This document shows, piece after piece, positions 25,561 to 34,157 of a stretch of 40,394 nt of DNA. A model generated the notes under the pieces. That model saw nothing but the letters and a program-made list of their open reading frames with translations. It did no database searches and had not been told where the DNA came from. Within the stretch, counting starts at the first letter, position 1. Each line of letters starts with the position of its first letter. The position numbers and the translations under genes are program-made. The stretch is from Alteromonadaceae bacterium (GTDB lineage Bacteria; Pseudomonadota; Gammaproteobacteria; Enterobacterales; Alteromonadaceae): positions 1 through 40,394 of the forward strand of contig JABXHM010000040.1 of assembly GCA_013373625.1 (NCBI GenBank). The letters are read 5' to 3'.

Positions 25561-25959
25561 GTGCATACGTTAAATATTCGTGTTTATTATGAAGACACTG
25601 ATGCCGGTGGTGTCGTGTATTACGCTAATTACCTTAAGTTTGCTGAACGTGCCAGAACTGAGTGGTTACGGGAATTAGGCTTTGAACAAGATATTTTATT
25701 GGAACAAAACATCGCGTTTGTCGTCAAACACGTTGAAATGCACAATAATGCGCCTGCTCGCTTCAATCAGATGTTGAGTATTACGTCTCACATTGTAGAA
25801 TTGAAGGGCGCTAGCATGACATTTAAACAAGATATAATAAATGCACTTGGCAAGGTACTTGTTACAGTGCAGGCAAAAATAGCCTGTGTCGATTTGGTCG
25901 CAATGCGACCACGTCGAATACCAGAGGCAATGTTAGGGGAATTTTCGCGTGTCATCTGA
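25561..25959 (+). CDS. ybgC: Acyl-CoA thioesterase YbgC (Tol-Pal associated)
   Basis: 132-residue hotdog-fold thioesterase of the 4-hydroxybenzoyl-CoA thioesterase family. The active-site stretch [29 protein letters not shown] contains the catalytic Asp. It starts with GTG, with GGAG upstream. Its 3' end overlaps the tolQ start by 11 bases. It is the conserved first gene of tol-pal operons; the protein acts on acyl thioesters near the inner membrane, and its link to Tol function is still unclear. Confidence 0.95.
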   Translation: MHTLNIRVYYEDTDAGGVVYYANYLKFAERARTEWLRELGFEQDILLEQNIAFVVKHVEMHNNAPARFNQMLSITSHIVELKGASMTFKQDIINALGKVLVTVQAKIACVDLVAMRPRRIPEAMLGEFSRVI

Positions 25960-26632
25960 TTTAACTTTTATTGGCTTGTTTCTGCAGGCGAGTTTTGTTG
26001 TTCAACTGGTTATGTTGTTACTAATCAGCGTTTCCATCGCCTCGTGGGCATTTATATTTCAGCGTCAAAAAGCACTTAATGGTGCGCGCGATGAAATGAA
26101 ATCTTTCGAAGATGAATTTTGGTCGGGGGCTGACCTGAATCGTCTTTATCAACAGCTTTCCAGCGAAGAAAGTGTCAGCGGTATGGGTCACATTTTTTGT
26201 GCCGGCTTTAAAGAGTTTGTGCGTTTACGCAAAAGCAATACTAATCCCAATGTCGTGGTTGATGGTACGTATCGTGCCATGCGCGTGTCGTTGTCACGCG
26301 AGGTCGATAGCCTTGAAAGCCGCCTGTCATTTTTAGCCACGGCAGGGTCTATTAGCCCCTATATTGGTCTGTTTGGCACGGTATGGGGAATAATGAATGC
26401 TTTTATTGCTTTGGGTGAAGTGCAGCAAGCCACACTGGCTATGGTTGCGCCCGGTATTGCGGAGGCACTGATTGCTACGGCCATTGGTTTGTTTGCGGCG
26501 ATTCCGGCGGTTATCGCCTATAACCGCTTTAGTCACCAGGTAGAAAAGCTTGAAAACAGTTACGTTAATTTTATGGAAGAGTTTTCGGCTATATTGCAGC
26601 GTCAGGCGCATGCCTCGCAGCCCAACGCATAA
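25949..26632 (+). CDS. tolQ: Tol-Pal system proton channel subunit TolQ
   Basis: 227-residue inner-membrane protein of the MotA/TolQ/ExbB family. It uses a GTG start inside the ybgC 3' end, preceded by GGGGA. Three membrane helices are visible: near residues 12-35, then [21 protein letters not shown], then [20 protein letters not shown]. The last two carry the conserved channel residues. It forms the proton-driven motor with TolR that energises TolA during outer-membrane constriction. Confidence 0.96.
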   Translation: MSSDLTFIGLFLQASFVVQLVMLLLISVSIASWAFIFQRQKALNGARDEMKSFEDEFWSGADLNRLYQQLSSEESVSGMGHIFCAGFKEFVRLRKSNTNPNVVVDGTYRAMRVSLSREVDSLESRLSFLATAGSISPYIGLFGTVWGIMNAFIALGEVQQATLAMVAPGIAEALIATAIGLFAAIPAVIAYNRFSHQVEKLENSYVNFMEEFSAILQRQAHASQPNA

Positions 26633-26663
26633 ACGTCGCGTTATCTGACAGGAGAAATACGCT

Positions 26664-27089
26664 ATGTATATGCGCAAACGCCGCCGCCCGGTTTCAGAAA
26701 TTAACGTTGTGCCTTATATCGACGTGATGTTAGTGCTGTTAATTATATTTATGGTAACCGCGCCGCTGATATCACAAGGTGTGAAAGTGGACCTGCCTAA
26801 AGCCAGTGCCCAGCCGATTGAGCAGGAAGACACGCCGCCGATTATTGCATCGGTGGATATTCAGGGTAATTACTATCTCAACCTGGGTGATGATCAGGAA
26901 CAAGCAGTAGATGAAGACTCAATGACTGCCCTGGTGCAGGCGCAGTTGGAAAAAAGCCCGCAAACCCCCGTGGTGGTGAAAGGCGATGGTCAGGTGGCCT
27001 ACAACGAAGTTATTCAGTTAATGGTACTCCTGCAAAAAGCCGGTGTACCGTCCGTAGGGTTAATGACCGATCCGGTTGAAAACAAGTAA
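26664..27089 (+). CDS. tolR: Tol-Pal system motor subunit TolR
   Basis: 141 residues with one N-terminal membrane helix. PYIDVMLVLLIIFMVTAPL contains the essential channel Asp. A periplasmic ExbD-like domain follows (VVVKGDGQVAYNEVIQLMVLLQKAGVPSVGLMT). The basic N-terminus RKRRRP sets topology. It lies 31 bases after tolQ with AGGAG upstream of the ATG. Confidence 0.96.
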   Translation: MYMRKRRRPVSEINVVPYIDVMLVLLIIFMVTAPLISQGVKVDLPKASAQPIEQEDTPPIIASVDIQGNYYLNLGDDQEQAVDEDSMTALVQAQLEKSPQTPVVVKGDGQVAYNEVIQLMVLLQKAGVPSVGLMTDPVENK

Positions 27090-27101
27090 CAGGCTTATAG
27101 A

Positions 27102-27875
27102 GTGACAGCTGCCGACAAGTCTGCGTTAAAAAAATCACTGGGACTACACGTGCTGATGCTGCTAGTGTTGCTAATTAGCGTCAGTTTATCCTCGACACCG
27201 GTTATGCCGGTGGCTAACAATACCCCTGCGCCCGTTATAAAAGCGACCTTTATTGATGCTCAGGCCATTGCCGATCAAAAACGGGCTCAGGCTCAGGCTG
27301 AAGCACAGGCCCGGGCTCAGGAACAGCGCAAACAGCAACAGGCCGCTGAGCAGCAACGCCGCCGTGAGGCCGCAGCACGTAAGGCCCGTGAGAAAAAAGC
27401 CAGAGAAGCGGCTGAAGCGAAACGACAATCTGAGTTACGCCGTTTAGCTGAACAAAAAGCCCGCGAACGCAAAGAGCGGGAAGCCGCAGAAAAGGCGGAA
27501 GCAGCGCGCAAAGCAAAAGAAGCCAAAGAACGCGCAGAAATGGAAAAGATTATGCAAGAGCAGCTTGCCCAGGAGCAAGCCGCTATGCAACAGCAGCGCC
27601 GCAAACAGGTGTTGTCGGAGGTAGACCGCTACCAAATAATGATCCAGCAAGAAATAATGAAATATTTAAATGCTGACTTTAAAGGCAAAAGTTGCCGTTT
27701 GAATATCCGACTTGCAACCACGGGGCTGGTCACTAAAGTCACCACTATTGGTGGCGACCCGGCGCTTTGCCGGGCCGCACAAAGTGCGGTATTACGGCCG
27801 GATAGATTGCCGGTGTCAGACGACCCTGCGGTGTATGCAGAATTAAAAGACATTAATTTAAAGGTGGAGTTGTAA
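27102..27875 (+). CDS. tolA: Tol-Pal system envelope-spanning protein TolA
   Basis: 257 residues from a GTG start. A membrane helix ([19 protein letters not shown], about 10-30) anchors it. A long Ala/Lys/Glu/Gln/Arg helical stalk spans about residues 50-165. The C-terminal globular domain ([24 protein letters not shown] through LNLKVEL-like end) has two Cys as in other TolA domains III. The stalk is much shorter than in E. coli TolA (421 residues in total). The protein transmits TolQR motion to TolB and Pal. Confidence 0.94.
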   Translation: MTAADKSALKKSLGLHVLMLLVLLISVSLSSTPVMPVANNTPAPVIKATFIDAQAIADQKRAQAQAEAQARAQEQRKQQQAAEQQRRREAAARKAREKKAREAAEAKRQSELRRLAEQKARERKEREAAEKAEAARKAKEAKERAEMEKIMQEQLAQEQAAMQQQRRKQVLSEVDRYQIMIQQEIMKYLNADFKGKSCRLNIRLATTGLVTKVTTIGGDPALCRAAQSAVLRPDRLPVSDDPAVYAELKDINLKVEL

Positions 27876-27880
27876 AGCCT

Positions 27881-29239
27881 ATGAGAAAACTAGGTCTGTG
27901 GATTACTCTGATCTATTTCAGTACTGTTGGACAGTTACATGCTGCATTAGAAATCGTTATTACCGAGGGCATAGACAGTGCCCGTCCAATTGGGGTAGTG
28001 CCGTTTAAATGGCAAGGCGAGGGCATGTTACCGGGCGATCTCACCGACGTGGTAATGAACGATTTGCGTCGCAGCGGCAAGTTTAATCCTGTTGCTCAGG
28101 GCGACATGCCACAATACCCGGCTACCGACAGCGAAGTTGATTATGCGGCCTGGGCGGCCAAAGGCATTGATACTATAGTGGTGGGTAGCGTGAGGCCCCA
28201 GGGCGCGGATCGTTACCTGGTCTCGTTTGAGATCATTGATGTGTTACGTGGCCAGATCACCGGTGGTGAGTCGAAAATTCTGGGTGCTGACGGTAATTTG
28301 GTAAACAGCAAAGATCACGTTGTTGATGAACGTCAAGTGGTGATTGGGGCAGATGATTTTCGCCAGTACTCTCATCGTATCAGCGACGTAATATACGAAA
28401 AACTAACCGGTGTGCGCGGCGCGTTCTTGACCCGTATTGCTTATGTCATTGTGCGTGACCGGGCGACCGAAGATTTACCTTATCAGCTGGTGATAGCTGA
28501 TTATGATGGCCATAACGAAACACGCTTGTTGTCGTCGCCAGAGCCGTTAATGTCGCCAGCCTGGTCGCCAGATGGTGACAAGCTCGCGTATGTGAGTTTC
28601 GAAAATAAACGCCCGCAGATATTTATTCAAAATATCTACACCATGGAGCGTGAACAGATGACCAATTTCCCGGGTATTAACGGCAGTCCGGTGTTCTCGC
28701 CTGACGGTAAACAGCTGGCTATGGTGTTATCAAAAGACGGTAATCCGGAAATTTATGTGATGGATATTGCGACCAAAAATTTACGCCGAATCACCCGTAA
28801 TAGAGCAATTGATACCGAGCCTGCATGGTCGCCAGACGGCAAGACGCTCATTTTTAGCTCTGAACGGGGTGGTAAACCACAGATTTATCGCGTAAATTTA
28901 GAAGTTGGGGCAGTGCGACGTCTCACTTTTGAAGGTGAGCAGAACTTAGGAGCGACGTTTACACCCGACGGCGAGGAAGTCGTTTTGGTAAACAGAACCC
29001 GAGGTGATTATCACATTGCCAGACAGGATGTGGATAGCGGTGCTATTCAGGTACTGACGAGAACATCATTAGATGAGTCTCCCAGTATCGCTCCGAACGG
29101 AAGCATGATAATTTATAGTACATTATATGGTGATACTCAGGTATTGTCGTTGGTGTCACTGGATGGGCGCTTTAAGGCGAGGTTACCGGTGTCAGATGGG
29201 GAAGTTAAATCGCCCAGTTGGTCACCTTATTTGTTTTAA
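27881..29239 (+). CDS. tolB: Tol-Pal system periplasmic beta-propeller protein TolB
   Basis: 452 residues with a signal peptide ([21 protein letters not shown], cleavage after HA). The N-terminal TolB domain ([13 protein letters not shown]) is followed by a six-bladed propeller whose repeats read [45 protein letters not shown] and [13 protein letters not shown]. It binds Pal and is displaced by TolA. It starts 5 bases after tolA. Confidence 0.96.
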   Translation: MRKLGLWITLIYFSTVGQLHAALEIVITEGIDSARPIGVVPFKWQGEGMLPGDLTDVVMNDLRRSGKFNPVAQGDMPQYPATDSEVDYAAWAAKGIDTIVVGSVRPQGADRYLVSFEIIDVLRGQITGGESKILGADGNLVNSKDHVVDERQVVIGADDFRQYSHRISDVIYEKLTGVRGAFLTRIAYVIVRDRATEDLPYQLVIADYDGHNETRLLSSPEPLMSPAWSPDGDKLAYVSFENKRPQIFIQNIYTMEREQMTNFPGINGSPVFSPDGKQLAMVLSKDGNPEIYVMDIATKNLRRITRNRAIDTEPAWSPDGKTLIFSSERGGKPQIYRVNLEVGAVRRLTFEGEQNLGATFTPDGEEVVLVNRTRGDYHIARQDVDSGAIQVLTRTSLDESPSIAPNGSMIIYSTLYGDTQVLSLVSLDGRFKARLPVSDGEVKSPSWSPYLF

Positions 29240-29284
29240 CAGATTTGATACAATCAAAAATATAAAAGTATAAGGATTAAGAGG

Positions 29285-29851
29285 ATGCAAATGAATAAAG
29301 TAATGAAGAGCTTCATCATCGCCCTGCCAGTGGTGACTATGATGGCATGTTCATCAGGTCCTAGCGAAGCTGAACTGGCGGCTGAGCGTAACCGTATTGC
29401 ACAACAACAAGCCGCTGAAGAGCAGGCACAAAAAGAAGCGGAGCAAGCACGGGTTAAAGCTGAAGCCGTTAAGCGCCAGCGCATGGCAGAAGAAATGGTG
29501 AAGCAAGAACTTCAAGCTTTACAAAATGAGCAGACTGTCTACTTCGATTTTGATCGCTCTAACATCAAATCAGAGTTTTTCCCGGTTCTCGACAAGCATG
29601 CTGAATTCCTGGTTAAGAACCCAGGTAAGAAAGTAGTAGTAGAAGGCCATACTGACAAGCGTGGTACGCCTGAATACAACATCGCTTTGGGTGAGCGTCG
29701 TGCTAAGTCTGTGCAAACTTACCTGCTTAATGCCGGTGTAAGTTCAAGCCAGATTTCAGTGGTGTCTTACGGTGAAGAGAAACCAGAAGTGATGGGTACT
29801 TCTGAGTATGCATTTGCTCAGAACCGTCGTGGTGTTATTGTTTATCAATAA
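29285..29851 (+). CDS. pal: Peptidoglycan-associated lipoprotein Pal
   Basis: 188 residues; the ATG at 29291 is an alternative start. The signal ends in VVTMMACSS, with Cys as the lipidation site. An unusual charged helical segment of about 55 residues rich in Ala/Glu/Gln/Lys precedes the OmpA-like domain. That domain shows VYFDFDRSNIKSEFFPVLDK and VVVEGHTDKRGTPEYNIALG, then GERRAKSVQTYL, with the Asp and Arg that bind diaminopimelate. It anchors the outer membrane to peptidoglycan and partners TolB. Confidence 0.95.
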   Translation: MQMNKVMKSFIIALPVVTMMACSSGPSEAELAAERNRIAQQQAAEEQAQKEAEQARVKAEAVKRQRMAEEMVKQELQALQNEQTVYFDFDRSNIKSEFFPVLDKHAEFLVKNPGKKVVVEGHTDKRGTPEYNIALGERRAKSVQTYLLNAGVSSSQISVVSYGEEKPEVMGTSEYAFAQNRRGVIVYQ

Positions 29852-29852
29852 G

Positions 29853-30656
29853 ATGAGCAAATTCCATAAACCGTTCCAACAAGCCATTGCCCCGGTTGCA
29901 GTGGCTTTGTTGTGTCTGCCACTAGGCGCGGCGGCGCAGTCAAGCGGTGCACCCGTTTACAGCGTTAATGACAACGATATTGAAGCGCGGCTAACAGTAC
30001 TTGAACGCAAGGTAAATAACCGTGCGGACATGCAGCATCGACTGCAGCAGCAAATCGATACTATGCAAAATGAACTGGATGAGTTACGTGGAGCAGTAGA
30101 GGTACATACCAATCAACTGCAAAAGGTACTCGATCGGCAGCGCGAACTATATTTAGAGATCGATAAGCGGGTTGAAGCGCTCAAACAGAACGGCTTTAGT
30201 GCCAGCAGTGGCGGCGCTGAGTCAACCTCAGGCGCTGCGACGGTGGCAACGACTCCTTCAACAGGACAACCTGCCAGCAGCAGTAGTGGCGCTTCAGAGT
30301 CGGAGGCTTACGAGAAAGCGGTCAATCTGATCCTGAAATCAAGAGAGTATGATAAAGCGATACCTGAGTTTCAGGCCTTTATTGCGCGCTTTCCTGACAG
30401 CACTTATGCACCCAATGCGCATTACTGGTTAGGTCAGCTGTTGTTTAATAAACAACAGTGGCAAGATGCTGCCAGCCAGTTTGAAATGGTTGCCAATAAG
30501 TTTACTGATTCAGTTAAGCGCCCTGACGCGTTGTTAAAGTTAGGTATTATTGCTGAGAAAACAGGAAACCAGGCCAGAGCAAAAGCACTTTTTAATGAAG
30601 TGATTAGCGCTTACCCTGATTCTTCAGCCCGAAAACTGGCAGAAGTCAGGCTGTAA
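29853..30656 (+). CDS. cpoB: Cell division coordinator CpoB (YbgF)
   Basis: 267 residues from the ATG one base after the pal stop. A signal peptide (to AAAQ, about residue 28) is followed by a trimerising coiled coil (IEARLTVLERKVNN and the following Gln/Glu-rich helix, about 38-105). A Ser/Gly/Thr/Ala linker leads to TPR repeats (YEKAVNLILKSREYDKAI; YWLGQLLFNKQQWQDAASQF; GNQARAKALFNEVISAYPDS). CpoB couples peptidoglycan synthesis with Tol-driven constriction. It closes the operon. Confidence 0.94.
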   Translation: MSKFHKPFQQAIAPVAVALLCLPLGAAAQSSGAPVYSVNDNDIEARLTVLERKVNNRADMQHRLQQQIDTMQNELDELRGAVEVHTNQLQKVLDRQRELYLEIDKRVEALKQNGFSASSGGAESTSGAATVATTPSTGQPASSSSGASESEAYEKAVNLILKSREYDKAIPEFQAFIARFPDSTYAPNAHYWLGQLLFNKQQWQDAASQFEMVANKFTDSVKRPDALLKLGIIAEKTGNQARAKALFNEVISAYPDSSARKLAEVRL

Positions 30657-30681
30657 ACCTCAGTGGTTTAACCGTAATTAT

Positions 30682-30707
30682 AAAAGGGAGCAATAGCTCC
30701 CTTTTTT
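30682..30707 (+). terminator. Intrinsic terminator of the tol-pal operon
   Basis: AAAAGGGAGC pairs with GCTCCCTTTT around an AATA loop and runs into a six-T tract, 26 bases past the cpoB stop. Confidence 0.93.
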
Positions 30708-30820
30708 GTGCCCTGAAGTTTGCTAATGATATTGGCGGTTTATTAAGTGCACGAATTGATTTGTTTTTAAGCGGTTAAACGTTTTTTGCCATAAAACTGC
30801 AAATAAATCGGTTTTTATGG

Positions 30821-30848
30821 TTGCACCGCGAAGATAAATGAGTAATAT
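30821..30848 (+). promoter_or_regulatory. Putative tRNA-Lys promoter
   Basis: TTGCAC (30821-30826), 16 bases, TAATAT (30843-30848), then a G+C-rich discriminator (GCGCCCG), typical of stringently controlled stable-RNA promoters. It lies about 40 bases before the first tRNA-Lys. Confidence 0.5.
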
Positions 30849-30888
30849 ATGCGCCCGTCGCCCAGACAAGGTGACAGTGATAATCGAA

Positions 30889-30964
30889 GGGTCGTTAGCT
30901 CAGTTGGTAGAGCAGTTGACTTTTAATCAATTGGTCGCTGGTTCGAATCCAGCACGACCCACCA
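30889..30964 (+). tRNA. tRNA-Lys (anticodon UUU), copy 1
   Basis: 76 nt with CCA encoded. The acceptor GGGTCGT pairs with ACGACCC. The D-loop is AGCTCAGTTGGTAGAGC, the anticodon loop is CTTTTAA with anticodon TTT, and the T-arm contains GGTTCGAATCC. All cloverleaf stems are complete. Confidence 0.98.
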
Positions 30965-30990
30965 CTTACGATTATTACCCAATTTGAAAT

Positions 30991-31066
30991 GGGTCGTTAG
31001 CTCAGTTGGTAGAGCAGTTGACTTTTAATCAATTGGTCGCTGGTTCGAATCCAGCACGACCCACCA
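30991..31066 (+). tRNA. tRNA-Lys (anticodon UUU), copy 2
   Basis: Base-for-base identical to the copy 26 bases upstream, including the encoded CCA. It is probably processed from the same transcript. Confidence 0.98.
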
Positions 31067-31377
31067 TTTCAATTAATCTGCATTCCTTGCAAAGCAAAAC
31101 ATCTACCAAGCAACATCATACAGCGCCCTTTGATTATCAAAGCAATGCCCTATGCAGTGTGCGAAAAATCCATTGCAACAGACAGGGCCGCGGCAGGAAG
31201 CACTTTGTGTTTCGGGCAAACGCTTGAAATTGACTAAACTAACCCCAGTTTAGACAAATAGTCCGGCATTATTCCTCTGATTATTTAACAAACACTCCTT
31301 TGAGTGTATGAATTTTTTATGACACTCATGTATAATCGCCGCCCGTTTAGTCACAACCAGGTTAGGTGTAACCAGCC
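31067..31377. other. Intergenic region tRNA-Lys / nadA
   Basis: 311 bp with no supportable gene. The open frame that crosses it starts inside the tRNA and has no ribosome site. The right end carries the nadA -10 and an inverted repeat (31301-31336). No clear terminator for the tRNA transcript was found. Confidence 0.5.
31301..31336 (+). promoter_or_regulatory. nadA -10 with upstream inverted repeat (possible operator)
   Basis: TATAAT at 31331-31336 is a perfect -10, followed by CGCCGCCC. No good -35 is present. Instead an inverted repeat TGAGTGT (31301-31307) / ACACTCA (31322-31328) spans the -35 position with a 14-base, T-rich centre. The symmetry and position suit a repressor of NAD synthesis or an activator; the regulator cannot be named from the site. 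Confidence 0.5.
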
Positions 31378-32436
31378 ATGACATTAGCGTATCGAATAGA
31401 CCAGATTGATTATCCCTTTCCGGCAAAGCCTGCCGTGCTGTCTGACGTCCGTAAAGCAGAGCTTAAAAGTAAAATTAAAGCGTTGCTAAAAGAAAAGAAC
31501 GCTACCATGGTTGCGCATTATTACACTGATCCCGAAATTCAGGCGCTGGCCGAAGAAACCGGCGGTTGCGTGGCCGATTCATTAGAAATGGCCCGCTTTG
31601 GTCGCGATGCAAGTGAACAAACATTGCTTGTAGCGGGCGTTAAATTTATGGGCGAAACCGCAAAAATTCTGAGCCCCGAAAAACGCGTATTTATGCCCAC
31701 GATGGAAGCTACCTGCTCACTGGACTTAGGCTGTCCGGTGGAGGCGTTTTCTGATTTTTGTGATCAACACCCCGATCACACCGTTGTGGTGTATGCTAAT
31801 ACCTCAGCCGCGGTAAAGGCGCGCGCTGACTGGGTAGTTACATCGAGTATTGCACTGGAAATTGTGGAGCACCTGGATAGCCTGGGCAAACCCATTATCT
31901 GGGGGCCGGACCGCCACTTAGGCGCATACATCGCCAAGCAGACCGGCGCTGACATGCTGATGTGGCAGGGCGAGTGCATTGTGCACGATGAATTCTCCGC
32001 ACAGGCGCTGCAAGACATGAAAGCACTGTACCCGGACGCAGCAGTACTGGTGCACCCCGAATCACCGGCCAGTGTGGTAAATATGGCCGATGCAGTTGGC
32101 TCAACCAGCCAGCTTATTCAGGCGGCCCAGGATATGCCTAATAAAATGTTTATTGTGGCTACCGACAAGGGCATTTTTTACAAGATGCAGCAATTAATGC
32201 CTGAGAAGCAGTTTGTTGAAGCGCCGACTGCCGGTAATGGTGCAACCTGTAAAAGCTGTGCACATTGCCCCTGGATGGCTATGAATGGCTTAGAAGCGAT
32301 ATATCAGTCGCTCTCAACAAACGATGCAGCACCCCATGAAATATTTGTGGATGACGCACTGCGTGAAAAGGCGTTAATTCCGCTTAACCGCATGCTCGAC
32401 TTTTCGGCACAGTTAAAAGCAAAACGAAGCGCTTAG
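31378..32436 (+). CDS. nadA: Quinolinate synthase A
   Basis: Condenses iminoaspartate with dihydroxyacetone phosphate to quinolinate in NAD synthesis. 352 residues. The three cysteine ligands of the [4Fe-4S] cluster are in [24 protein letters not shown] and [18 protein letters not shown]. Substrate-binding motifs include [22 protein letters not shown] and [22 protein letters not shown] precedes the ATG. It is monocistronic, with a terminator after it; nadB and nadC are not in the window. Confidence 0.97.
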   Translation: MTLAYRIDQIDYPFPAKPAVLSDVRKAELKSKIKALLKEKNATMVAHYYTDPEIQALAEETGGCVADSLEMARFGRDASEQTLLVAGVKFMGETAKILSPEKRVFMPTMEATCSLDLGCPVEAFSDFCDQHPDHTVVVYANTSAAVKARADWVVTSSIALEIVEHLDSLGKPIIWGPDRHLGAYIAKQTGADMLMWQGECIVHDEFSAQALQDMKALYPDAAVLVHPESPASVVNMADAVGSTSQLIQAAQDMPNKMFIVATDKGIFYKMQQLMPEKQFVEAPTAGNGATCKSCAHCPWMAMNGLEAIYQSLSTNDAAPHEIFVDDALREKALIPLNRMLDFSAQLKAKRSA

Positions 32437-32445
32437 TGCTTAATT

Positions 32446-32468
32446 AATCAGCATTTGGCTGGTTTTTT
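32446..32468 (+). terminator. Intrinsic terminator of nadA
   Basis: AATCAGC pairs with GCTGGTT (one G-T pair) around a 5-base loop and runs into six T, 9 bases past the nadA stop. Confidence 0.8.
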
Positions 32469-32479
32469 GCGGGTAGTTC

Positions 32480-32508
32480 TTGATTCACGGCGCGGCTTTA
32501 CCTACTAT
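32480..32508 (+). promoter_or_regulatory. Putative tRNA-Ser promoter
   Basis: TTGATT (32480-32485), 17 bases, TACTAT (32503-32508), then a G+C-rich discriminator (ACGCGC), as expected for a stable-RNA promoter. Transcription would start near 32515, about 190 bases before the tRNA. Confidence 0.55.
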
Positions 32509-32514
32509 ACGCGC

Positions 32515-32705
32515 ACTTAATAACTGCCCGGCAGTTATGCAACTATTTTCAGAGATGGCTGAGTGGGTGAGCATTCGGTCGTCGAAGACGAAAAAGGGTG
32601 ACTTAGCGTCACGCTTTTAGAAGCGCAACGGCTCGACAGGACGTCGGGACTGGGTGACGATCATCAGGAATGTGCTTGTATCGAACGGCTTCGAAGAAAC
32701 AATTT
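32515..32705 (+). other. Structured leader with a partial tRNA-Ser duplicate
   Basis: No gene is coded here. Visible elements are: a perfect palindrome ATAACTGCC-C-GGCAGTTAT (32520-32538); AGAGATGGCTGAGTGG (32551-32566), an exact 16-base copy of the tRNA-Ser 5' part; a long hairpin, AAAAGGGTGAC / GTCACGCTTTT with one mismatch (32592-32618); and a long-range pairing GGTCGTC / GACGATC that closes the central part. It may be the remains of a second tRNA-Ser gene, a 5' leader removed in processing, or an independent structured RNA. Confidence 0.6.
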
Positions 32706-32795
32706 GGAGAGATGGCTGAGTGGCTGAAGGCGCACGCCTGGAAAGTGTGTTTAGGTTAATCCCTAACGAGGGTTCGAATCCCTCTCTCTCCGCCA
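32706..32795 (+). tRNA. tRNA-Ser (anticodon GGA)
   Basis: 90 nt class II tRNA with CCA encoded. The acceptor GGAGAGA pairs with TCTCTCC. The anticodon loop CTGGAAA gives anticodon GGA. A long variable arm (GGTTAATCCCTAAC region) and the T-arm GGGTTCGAATCCC are present. Confidence 0.97.
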
Positions 32796-32805
32796 TATTT
32801 ATAAG

Positions 32806-32840
32806 AAACTGGGCACCAATGCGGTGCCCAGTTTTGTTTC
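32806..32840 (+). terminator. Intrinsic terminator of tRNA-Ser
   Basis: AAACTGGGCACC pairs perfectly with GGTGCCCAGTTT (12 bp) around AATGC, followed by TTGTTTC. It begins 11 bases past the tRNA. Confidence 0.92.
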
Positions 32841-33033
32841 TATCCTACAATAATCTTTCTCGCCAAGGTTCCTCGCTAAGATTTCGGTAAAACACAGCAA
32901 CAATGACTAAATAGAAAAGGGATTGCTAGTTATCAATTTTGTTCAGTCAAACTTTATAGCGTGGTATTAATGGTTTGCTAAAGTGAAATTCAACTAACTA
33001 AAATATGGCATAGCATTATAAGGGACAAAGTAG

Positions 33034-33399
33034 ATGCAAAACTATTTGAGCTTAAAAGAGTACTTACTTTCCAAGCCGGAATCTTATCTTGATCATCCAT
33101 TCGGCGACGATGTTTCAGTTTTTAAAGTGAAAAGTAAGATGTTCGCCTTGATTGCTCGCAGAAACGGAAAATTAATGTTGAATCTTAAATGTGACCCACT
33201 AGAAAGTGTGTCTCTAAGAGACGTTTTTTCTAGCTCTATTACAGAGGGGTACCACATGGACAAAAAACACTGGATAAGTATTTATTTTGAAAATGATATT
33301 CCTGACTCTGAAGTTATACGTTTGATCGATAATTCGTATTTATTAGTGGTCAGTAAAATGCGCAAAAAAGATCAAACCTCGATTCTTTTAAAGTTATAG
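33034..33399 (+). CDS. MmcQ/YjbR family DNA-binding-like protein
   Basis: 121 residues of the MmcQ/YjbR (CyaY-like fold) family. Marks are SYLDHPFGDDVSVFKV, KMFALIARRNGKLMLNLKCDP, HMDKKHWISIYF and a C-terminal IDNSYLLVVSKM. AAGGGA lies upstream of the ATG. The fold binds DNA in some members, but the cell role is unknown. It stands alone between the tRNA-Ser terminator and the gene-fragment scar, and its A+T-rich sequence suggests accessory DNA. Confidence 0.85.
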   Translation: MQNYLSLKEYLLSKPESYLDHPFGDDVSVFKVKSKMFALIARRNGKLMLNLKCDPLESVSLRDVFSSSITEGYHMDKKHWISIYFENDIPDSEVIRLIDNSYLLVVSKMRKKDQTSILLKL

Positions 33400-33457
33400 A
33401 TAGTAAAAATAAAAAAGTTGCAACGTTTGCACGGTGCGACTCAATCGCTTTCACAAC

Positions 33458-33745
33458 TTAATTTTCATTGCTAAGCGGTTGCCGCTTCAGCTGATTTATC
33501 TTTTTTATGTAAACGTAAAAGCCTGCAAGCGCTATGATTAACACAGCCGGGAATAAAATTAGATTGCCAAGCGCGGCTTGACCTGAAGCAAGAGCAAGTT
33601 CATCGCCAGTCATACCTGCCGCGGTTGCCTGCTCAGTAACTGTGTCTATCCATCCACCAATCACGGGGTTCCACAGGCTGACGGCAAACATACCTGCACC
33701 ACCCATTAAAGACATTCCAAGTGCGCCTGTTTTCGGCGTGTATTC
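33458..33745 (-). pseudogene. 3' fragment of an MFS transporter gene
   Basis: The frame reads EYTPKTGALGMSLMGGAGMF, then SLWNPVIGGWIDT, and ends with one membrane helix and a basic tail. This is the last roughly 95 residues of a major facilitator protein (helices 11-12). Homology-like sequence reaches about 33745 and then gives way to an unrelated opposite-strand gene fragment, so the first three quarters of the gene are missing. An ATG at 33715 exists but the piece is too short to be a transporter. The substrate class is uncertain; sugar or nucleoside carriers look closest. Confidence 0.75.
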
Positions 33746-33960
33746 AGTTGGAACGGCGTTTTAAAAAGTATTTGGCAAAAACTCCCAATCAATTTATTAA
33801 CGAGTTTCGGCTAGAACAAGCGAGAAAGTTGCTGATTGAAACGAATTTGGCAATTGGTGATATTAGTTCTCGTGTCGGTTTTTCGGATCCTAGTTATTTC
33901 GCACGCAAGTTTCATAATTTGTTTGATGTGTTACCGTCTGAAATTAGGAATTCACACTAG
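33745..33960 (+). pseudogene. 3' fragment of an AraC-family regulator gene
   Basis: The frame from about 33745 encodes LERRFKKYLAKTPNQFINEF, then RLEQARKLL, and IGDISSRVGFSDPSYFARKF. This is the second half of an AraC/XylS helix-turn-helix domain, ending at a natural stop. The sensor domain and first helix-turn-helix are absent. Homology begins exactly where the opposite-strand MFS fragment ends. A GTG at 33721 opens the frame but encodes non-homologous residues. It is probably the relic of a sugar-responsive activator. Confidence 0.8.
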
Positions 33961-34157
33961 CGAAAGTAGTGTTCAATGGTGTTTAGCGAGTCTTAAAAAA
34001 ATTCATAATCATAAAAGTAAGTAGAGTAACTTATTGTGTGATTTAATAAGCCCGTCCAGCAAAATTGGCACAGGACGCGCTTTGTTGAACAATAGGGTTG
34101 GAATCAATTAAACACAGCAAGGCATACCATTCAGTTGTTTATAGGAATAATAATAAA

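Noticed and set aside
27186..27604. Several long antisense frames opposite tolA
   Set aside because: They mirror the Ala/Lys/Glu-rich repeat composition of the TolA stalk; they are shadows of the real gene.
31006..31227. 73-residue frame starting inside the second tRNA-Lys
   Set aside because: It is read out of the tRNA gene, has no ribosome site and no coding character.
34020..34157. CRP site upstream of the first sugar-porter gene
   Set aside because: A TGTGA half-site is visible but the matching TCACA half is absent at the right distance.
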